DNA of 64,000 nt from Zonotrichia leucophrys gambelii. Lineage: Eukaryota; Chordata; Aves; Passeriformes; Passerellidae. Below are positions 56,883 through 64,000 of this stretch, one piece after another. Both the position numbers and the translations under genes were made by a program. Below the pieces are notes generated by a model that was given only the letters and a program-made list of their open reading frames with translations, was not told where the DNA came from and did no database searches. The stretch covers positions 6,971,814 through 7,035,813 of the forward strand of contig NC_088193.1 of NCBI RefSeq assembly GCF_028769735.1, given 5' to 3'. Every line of letters begins with the position of its first letter. Within the stretch, counting starts at the first letter, position 1.

Positions 56883-58246
56883 CTAGAAAGACAAAGGAAA
56901 CATGGGATATTAATGTCAGGAAAAGCACAGTTTGTTCTATCACAGAGGGGAAAAATTCCCATACAAAAGGTGCTCATTGAGTTAAATAAAGCCTTCTCCT
57001 GTCAAAAAGAGCCACCAGCAGCCACAGGGCAGGAGCTGAGCTGAGAGTTAAACCCTACAGGTAACAGAGCTTCCTATTTGCAGGAAGAGCTGAATATTCA
57101 TGCCCTGGAATGCTTCACGTGGAGTTACATAAATAGGATTATTTTTCTGGCACACAAACAGGAGGAGTCACTGCCCTGGCACGGCAGCAGCGCCAATCCC
57201 TGTGCCAAGGAGCCGCCGGGCACGGCTGAACTCCGGCAGACTTCGCTTCCCGGCCATGACTCTGTGCTCTGTGCTGCTGATCCAGATAAGGGGACCCAGG
57301 TACAGAATTCCTTGGCCTCTTTCCAGGGCGTGTTGCTGCAGGAATGGGCTCTGCAGGCTCGTGGGGAGGGTGGGGGCACACAGAGCTCCCCAGCCCAGGA
57401 TCTCCTCATTGGCACAGAGAATCCACACGGAACCTCCCTGCGGCTGCTGCTCCCCTGGCCCTGCTGGAGAGGCACGAGGTGATGCAAGGCATCCCATGCA
57501 TGGGCATTCCATCTCTCCTTCCACACGTGGTCTCCACTTCCTCTCCAATCTCTCCCTTGGGCCATCACCAATTTGTCCCAGCGCCCCCAGTGAGAGCCTG
57601 TGGTGAGGTTTGGCTGGAGTCAGGGAGAAGTTTTGAAATATTTACCACTCCCTTGGGCTTGTGTCCCAATCCAAGGTAGAGGAGAAGCCCTGGAGCTAAA
57701 GTCTCTGTGATGAGCAACCTCCAAATGTGGCCACACCCCAAGTATTGCACTTTGCTGTGGGTAAGGTGTTTTGGGGAGACCCTGCCATGGTTTAAACCCA
57801 GCTTGGAATAGATCATTAATTATGACAATAATTATAACAAGACAGCCAGAGGAGAGAGGAAATTATTTATCCCACAGGGAGTTGCACAGGCTGGATTAGC
57901 TGGGGTAATCCCAGTGCTGACAGCACTGAGCAAAGCTTCAAGCAGGGAAAAAATGAGTTATGGGCTCAGAAAAAGGGATGGAGCCCAGCCTGTTTCCAGG
58001 AATGACAATGGATGCTGTCTGAGCTGTGGCTGTGGGATAACCCATGGAGGGAAGGGAGGGCTCCCCTTCCCCACAAAGTTTGAAATGACTCCAAAGCTGC
58101 TGGGGAGGAGGAAATGAGGGAGCTGGCTCCAGGACACAGGAATGGCTGTGTCCCATCCAGCCCTTCCCAAATTGTTTCCCTCCTGTTATCCCTGTGGAAC
58201 CTCTCCAGGGCTTTGTCAGCGCCAGCCCTGGGGTTATCACAGCCCC

Positions 58247-58272
58247 AGGCAGGGCAGGGCAGGGCAGGGCAG
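58247..58272. repeat. (GGGCA)n microsatellite
   Basis: About five pentamer units of GGCAG type in ETS1 intronic sequence. Confidence 0.85.
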
Positions 58273-60879
58273 GGAGCTCATCCTGCTGGAAAGGGGAAGG
58301 GACTCGGTGGGGAAAGGCTCCAGCCCACTGCACCCTAGAGCTTGCCAAGGTGTTGACTCCACAGCCACGCTCCTCAGCAGGGATGGAGCTGGATTATCCA
58401 CGCCAAAATGAGGGAGGAAATGCAGATGACACCTTCGCCTCTCGTTGAAAGGGAGGAGTGAAAAGCCTGGCCTGAAGTGCCACCACATCTCCAGGCTGAG
58501 GCCTATTTATAGCAGTGAGATCTAAATGCAGAGAAAACACTGGGAAAAGGCTTTGGCGACTGCCTGAGGTCCTCCACAGGTGAATTCCCAAGGGGATGAG
58601 TTCTCTTGGCCCATCTGGCCTCACACCAACTCCCCACACACAGCCAGGAAGCATCCAACACCCAAACTGAGTTAACAGAGACACAGCCCAAGTGTCCAAG
58701 GCCAGGTCCATCCCCTCCCACTGATTTCTCTCCCCCCACAGCTGAAGAATAAGGATTTTTAGTTGATTCCTTCCCCAGAATAAGAGGAATGGAAACTCAT
58801 CACCTGGGTTGTTGGATGAGGAACTGCCCTCAAAACACCCCTGGCCCATCCTGGCCCTGCAGGATCTTTGGAGGCTCCAGCAATGGCCAGTGCCATTCCT
58901 ATTTGGCTGCCAACTGGCAGAAGAGATGCTGGGAAACCCAGGAATTCCTGCCCTCTCTGCAGCAAGCAAGGTAGGGCTCCTGCAACCGCCCCAGTGCCAC
59001 CCTGCTGGGTATTTTGGGATTTCCAAGGAAGTGGTGTCATCCCTGGAACAGGGATTCCCAAGGTCTATTCTGAGCTGCCTGCAGGACTCGCGTAAAGCCC
59101 CAGATTCCTCTCCTGGACAGGCAATTATGTGAGGAATGTGTTTGTGCCGGGCTCCAGGCATGTCCCAGGCCTGCAAACACCCCCTCCCTGCCCGAGGGGG
59201 AGGCAGTGGAGCCTGGCAGATGTGGCACTGCTCGAGATGGCAGCGAGGTGGCAGGAGCCAAACCCAGCACATGCCCAGGCCTGTGCCCCAGTCAGCCCTG
59301 GCAGGGAGGAGACAGAGCAGGGAGCAGAGCTGGAGGTCAGGGCATCGCCTGCTGCAGCTGTAATTAGTGCTGGGAGGGGGGGCTCCACAAATGAGCCACT
59401 CTGCAGCCAGCAGGAGCAGGGAATATCTTCCCATAGGGTCTCAAGGTGGTTCATGCAGCAATGGCACTCCCCTCAGTGTCCCAGAGCAAGCTCCAGGCTT
59501 GTCCCTGCACCCAAACCTCCTCATCCACAGGAGCCGGGAGCAGTGCCCATTTTCCATCCCTTGTGCTCCAACCCTTCCCCTCAACCCAGCCAGGGCTGGA
59601 AATCCCCATCAGGATGCCAGGTTGGGATCACTCCATGGGAACCCCTGGGCTGGGATCACTCCACACAGCCAGGCTGTCCCAAGGCCAGTGGGTGACTGTC
59701 ACCCCAGGATCTGCTGCCTAGGTTATCCCAAAACAGCACCCTGCTCCCACAGCATGGATTGGGGTGCAGCTCTGAGCATGAGTGGAGGGGCACAAGGCAG
59801 CTTTTATGGCATTGCTCCTTCCACACACATCCAGGGGCTTCCCAGAGCAGGCCCAGCCCTGGCTGGGGACTGGGGGCAGCCCCTGCTCCACAAAAGACAA
59901 GGGGAGGACCCAGAGGGGTGGGGGTGTCCTCCCACCCCACCACGACCTCCTGCACCCCCGGGGCTGCTAAAAATAGCACCCACAATGGGGGCCCTGTCTG
60001 GCCTTGGTGGCACTGAACAGGGTCCTTCAGCAGCACTGTCACACCACAGGAATTCTGCGGCGTCAGGGGGAAAATATTCCCTGGGCTGGGTGTCAGTGGG
60101 ACTGTGGGAACTGGGAACCACTGCCTGAGTGGGGCTTCCTCAGCACCACGCTCTGGGGGTGTCCCAGAGCCAAGGCTTTGGTGCCACACCATCCCTGAGC
60201 CACCCTCCATGGCAGGACAGGTCCCCAGCTCCTTCCCAGCCACGGGGACACCAGACTGTCCCGGGTGGGGCATTCCAGTGGCACAGTGACAGTGGCACTG
60301 CCCGGCTGGGGCAGACAGGGAGGGCACAACCCCAGCCCTGCCATCTCTCTCGGCACGGTTTTACACACCCACCCCTCCCAACGGCTTCTGTTTTGTTTCC
60401 CTTGGTTCAAACAAGACAAGAAGACAAAAAAACCCCACCTACCAACCCCCAGCGAGGCACCTTTGCCTGGCGCTCTGCGGTTTGTGGTTCCAGCCCCACA
60501 AAACAAGCAGCCCTGGCAACGGCTCCAAAACAGCCCCTGCCCCATCACCTGCCAGCCTGCCCACCCCCTGGATGGCACCACGGTGCCCAAATGCCCCAGA
60601 AAGCTGGTCCCCATCACTCCCTTGTCAGAGCAGATCCCACAGCTCCTGCCCAGGCTGGTGCAGGCAGCAGACACTGCACTGGTGGAGTTTGGATGGAGCA
60701 TCTCCAAAGAACAGCTGTGAAAAAGCAGGAGAGGACCCAGGAAGTTCCTTCCTCCTTCCTTAGGGAGCAGCATGGCCATGACTGCAGGCAGGAGAGCAGC
60801 CAGGGCTGTCCAGGCCAGAGCTGCTCCCCTGCTGCAGCTCCTCTGCTCTCAGAATGGGTGTTGGGAGGACTGATCTCAT

Positions 60880-61110
60880 AGAATATCACGAGTGGGAAGA
60901 GACCCACACAGATCAACTCCAGCTCCTGACCCTGCATGGGACAGCCCCAAGAGTCCCACCCTGTCCCTGAACTCGAGGCTGACTCCAGGGGCACCTGGCA
61001 GAGCTCCAGGGGCTCTGTGAGCTCCACATGCCCCTGACAGTGTTCTGGGCACTGGGTGTCTGCAGGAGACCCAGGCAGAGCTGCTGCCCCCAGCACCCCC
61101 TGAGCTGTGC
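60880..61110 (-). mobile_element. CR1 LINE fragment, diverged
   Basis: Begins with a reverse-complement CR1 3' end (atagaatatcacgagtggga, ...cagctcctgaccctgcatgg) and continues with CR1-like text containing 'acagccccaagagtcccacc'. Older and more diverged than the 56-kb copy. Confidence 0.7.
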
Positions 61111-61334
61111 CACGCTTGGGCAGCAGCGCGTGGGGCTGGGTCTGCTCTCGTTTGCTCATCTGGCAGGTGGGGCAGGAGCCACTGAACCGGCCCTGGTGCC
61201 ACCCTGCAGCCCCCACCCTGGGGAGGCCACAAGGGCACGGAGCCCATCGGGCCCTGCCTGAGGCAGGAGGGGGCAGGAGCTGCTGGGTGGTCACCCTGAA
61301 GGGTGTGCACCTGTGAGGGCAGGGGCAGGACACG

Positions 61335-61470
61335 AACCAGGAGGGGCAGGACATGAAGTCAAGAGCCAGGAGGGGCAGGACATGAAGGACAAGAGCCAGG
61401 AGGGGCAGGACATGAAGGGCAAGAGCCAGGAGGAGCAGGACATGAAGGGCAAGAGCCAGGAGGAGCAGGG
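61335..61470. repeat. 30-bp minisatellite
   Basis: About 4.5 units of a 30-bp motif, GAGCCAGGAGGGGCAGGACA plus ten bases. The period is a multiple of three, which helps keep long frames open through it. Confidence 0.85.
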
Positions 61471-62933
61471 TGACCCCATCCCCTGCACCCCAGCAGGGCC
61501 AGAGGAGCTGTTGTGCTGCTGGGCACAGGAGGGGGTGCCTGCATTCCCCAGCCCCTGTGCCCTGCTGTGCCCACATGGACTCTGTGCCCCAGCAGGGCGG
61601 GCAGGGAAGGAGCTGGAATCCAGGAGTGCTGCAGCACAGGCTGGGGAAGGGGAGGCAAGGACAGCCAGGGCACTGGAGTGAGGCAGGAGAGGGCACAGGG
61701 AGGCAGCTGCTGGCAGAGTTTTGGGTTTTGGTGGCCACAGCACAGGGGGGATCTCGTCTGTGGAGGCTCCAGAGCAGCAGCAGAGCACAGGGGAGGGGCA
61801 GCAGCACCTGAGCTGGCCTGGAAGGGACCCACTTTCCTGGCACCACCTCGGCTTTCTTGCAAAACAGCAGCTGTGCTCTCAGTGCTGGCACAGATAACAT
61901 CTCTCACCAACACCCTGCGAGGCCCAGGCTCTGCTCACAGCAGCTCACACTCTGCAGGGCTGGGGCACAGCTGGGCACAGCCCTGTGGGCGCTGCCAGCC
62001 AGGCTCAGCAAGGCCTGGCCTGGGCAGGTCCAGCTCAGCAGAGAGCTGGGCTGGGACAACATCTGTGAGGGAGGCAGCTCCTGCAGGGCTCCTCAATTCC
62101 CACTGCCCAGCAGGACCACAGGGATGCTCTGAGAGGGACACTCAGGGCATGGGTGACAGCAGCTGGATCGGCATTAACTCTTTGAGTGCTGGGACTGGCT
62201 TTAAAGGATCAGCCCCTCCCTGACCAGCCCAGAGCAGAGGACAGGAGCAGCAGCCATACAGCCCCAGCCTGCATCTGTGGGATCAGAGCTTGCTGTGCAC
62301 TCACCTCTGCTCTCCCATCCCTCTCCCCTCCCCTCTGGAACACGAGGGATGGCCCTGCCAAGTGCTCAGTGATGTGGAGCAGCAGTTCTGGGCCATGGCA
62401 GCACTGACACCGTGCATGGAAAGCCCCGGGTGTCAGTCCTGCCCACCACAGAGCAAATAAACCCCACAACTTGTCTGCCAAACCACACAGCTGCTCGAGG
62501 GAACCCAAACCCAGCTCCGTGCTGAATGGCCACAGTGAAGCAGCAAAGTCTGAGCCTCCTGTGGCCCTGTACAGGCTGCAAACACCAACATGGGGCACAA
62601 AGATGCAGCTGAGTTTATCCACCTGGTGCAGGGCTCCTGCAGGATGCTGGTGGCCATGGGAATCACCAGAGGCTGCAGGATCCAGCTGTGGCACAGCCCC
62701 AGGCATGTGGAGGCAGAGCTGAGCTCACTTTAGCCCAGCTGGGCTCAGACACTGATCTCTGCCCACTCACACCAAAGTTGGCTCTGCTGCTGAACCACAG
62801 AGCTCAGACTGAGCTCAGCTGAGCCAGAGTGAGGTTTAGCAGTGAGCACATCCCAGGCCACCCCTTCCCTGGATTTCATGTTTGCACTCTGTGTCATGGC
62901 AAAGAAAATAAAATCTGGCTTAATGTAGACTCT

Positions 62934-63180
62934 CAGAATCAGAGAACCTCCTAAGCTGGAGGGACCCACAGGATCACTCAGTCCCACTCCTGTCCCTGCC
63001 CAGACCCCCAACAATCCCACCCTGGGCGTCCCTGGCAGCGCTGCCCAACCCCTCCTGGAGCTCTGGCAGCCTCGGGGCTGTGCCCATTCCCTGGGCAGTG
63101 CCAGCACCCTCTGGGGGCAGAGCCTTTCCCTGATCTCAGCCTGCCCTGCCCTGGCCCAGCCCCAGCCATGCCCTCAGGTA
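62934..63180 (-). mobile_element. CR1 LINE fragment
   Basis: Reverse-complement CR1 3' end (cagaatcagagaacctccta...ctggagggacccacagga) followed by the GC-rich upstream block, with 'cctggcagcgctgcccaacc' and 'ctccctggg'-like text. 5' truncated. Confidence 0.75.
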
Positions 63181-63849
63181 AAATCCAAGCTCCAAGCTCC
63201 AAACCCAGGTGTCCAGGGCTGGCCCTCCCTGCAGCAATGGAAACTGAAGTTCACCAACTCCTGAGCAATTACATTTCTCCTCCGAAAAAAAGATAAGAAA
63301 ATTGCATCAACCTCTCTGTGAGCAACCATGGCAACTCGTTAAAATAGGTCAAGATGTGGGGGCAGATAAGGCAGCTCTGAAAGGCCGCTCAGAGCTGGGT
63401 GAAGAACACATCAAACGCAACAGAGCTTCCGCCAAAATGCACCTTCTCACCCCACAGGCGTCTCTGGGGCAGATAGCATCAGAGATCTGCTGGGGCCACC
63501 TCCCTGGGCACACAGAAACAGCCTGCCAACACAGCCTGAACAAGTGTTGGATCCTTAAAGCCAGGACAGAGAGCTCTGGGGATGAGGGATGTGATGTGCT
63601 CTTCATCCTGCAGGTCCAGCAGGGCCAGCACGAGCAGGGGGCTGGAGCTGGGGGCTGGGGCTGGGTGTGTCCCCAGGGGGAAATGGAACCCCAAGGTCTC
63701 AGTGTTGGGGCTCCTGGGCTGGCAGAGCCCTGCTCTGCTCTTTGGGAGGCTCCACCTCCTCAGCAGACTCTGAGTTCCTCTGCTCTGGCTGCCAGACAGC
63801 ACTTCCTCCCCTGAGTAAAGTAAGAGTAAAGCATAGCAATGCACAAAGA

Positions 63850-64000
63850 GGCCTGAGCTCTGCCTCAGTCACCACCCTGAGCTCTGCCCAAGTCCCCACT
63901 CAGCTCCCCCTAAATCCCCACTCTGAGCCCTGCCTGAGTCCCCACTCTGAGCCCTGCTCAAATCCTCACTCTGAGCTCTGCCTCCGTCCCAACTATGAGC
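63850..64000. repeat. Short tandem array cut by window edge
   Basis: Imperfect units of about 24-30 bp built on 'ctgagccctgcctgagtccc' and 'cactctgag'. The array continues past the window end, so its size is unknown. Confidence 0.7.

Larger units (their letters stand above)
56883..64000 (-). other. ETS1: ETS1 upstream intron, partial (runs off the window)
   Basis: No further ETS1 exon was found to the right of 56882; I looked for the reverse complement of the KPKGTFKDYVRDRADLNKD block and its end, AGYTG. The sequence is GC-rich, with CR1 fragments at 60880-61110 and 62934-63180, short tandem repeats at 58247-58272, 61335-61470 and 63850-64000, and nothing else recognisable. Long open frames here (for example 428 codons on the minus strand at 60614-61900) look like products of GC-rich composition. 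Confidence 0.8.

Noticed and set aside
58394..59434. 346-codon minus-strand open frame
   Set aside because: Intronic, GC-rich, no recognisable domain, with several competing frames.
60614..61900. 428-codon minus-strand open frame
   Set aside because: Lies in an ETS1 intron, crosses a CR1 fragment and a 30-bp tandem repeat, and has overlapping long frames on the other strand. GC-rich composition explains it.
56883..64000. Upstream ETS1 exon encoding the inhibitory helices
   Set aside because: No reverse-complement match to the expected coding blocks was found; it must lie beyond the window.
1..64000. tRNA, rRNA or recognisable snRNA/miRNA genes
   Set aside because: No cloverleaf with A and B boxes, rRNA-like stretch or familiar small RNA was noticed. 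A covariance-model search would be needed to exclude diverged ones.

Overview
The window is vertebrate nuclear DNA, almost certainly from a bird and probably a songbird. The evidence is two split exons encoding the ETS DNA-binding domain of ETS1, many CR1 LINE fragments, and long terminal repeats (LTRs) of types I recognise from passerine genomes. The density of minisatellites fits a microchromosome; chicken ETS1 lies on chromosome 24, so the orthologous chromosome is the likely source (inference).

The only protein-coding gene I can support is ETS1, on the minus strand at the right end. The last two coding exons are at 56764-56882 and 55313-55528. A long 3' untranslated region runs left from 55312 to a conserved-looking ATTAAA signal at 50939-50944. 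Everything right of 56882 to the window edge (over 7 kb) is the preceding intron, and the exons upstream of it lie outside the window. The two exons join in phase and together encode a complete ETS domain with its C-terminal tail.

From 1 to about 50.9 kb I see no gene. This fits a gene desert downstream of ETS1, as on human 11q24. The sequence is a patchwork of four things. (1) ERV LTRs: 1196-1881, 21278-21654 and 49903-50570 have clean target-site duplications, 39661-40044 is nested inside a CR1, and about nine others are less well bounded. (2) CR1 3' ends. (3) Tandem arrays: an AT-rich 2 kb array at 12.5-14.5 kb; minisatellites at 17.95-18.68, 26.78-27.55, 29.94-30.83, 36.13-36.41, 44.67-46.04 and 46.37-46.79 kb; several microsatellites. 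(4) Two inverted duplications, at 8.7-10.5 kb and 21.08-22.43 kb. Three CpG-rich, non-repetitive patches (18.69-18.99, 20.6-21.07 and 48.25-48.96 kb) carry motif groups that make them candidate regulatory elements.

Most long open frames in the window are products of minisatellites whose unit length is divisible by three, or of GC-rich intron, and are not annotated as genes. Repeat classes and homologies were judged by eye within the window and from memory of avian families. No database search was possible.
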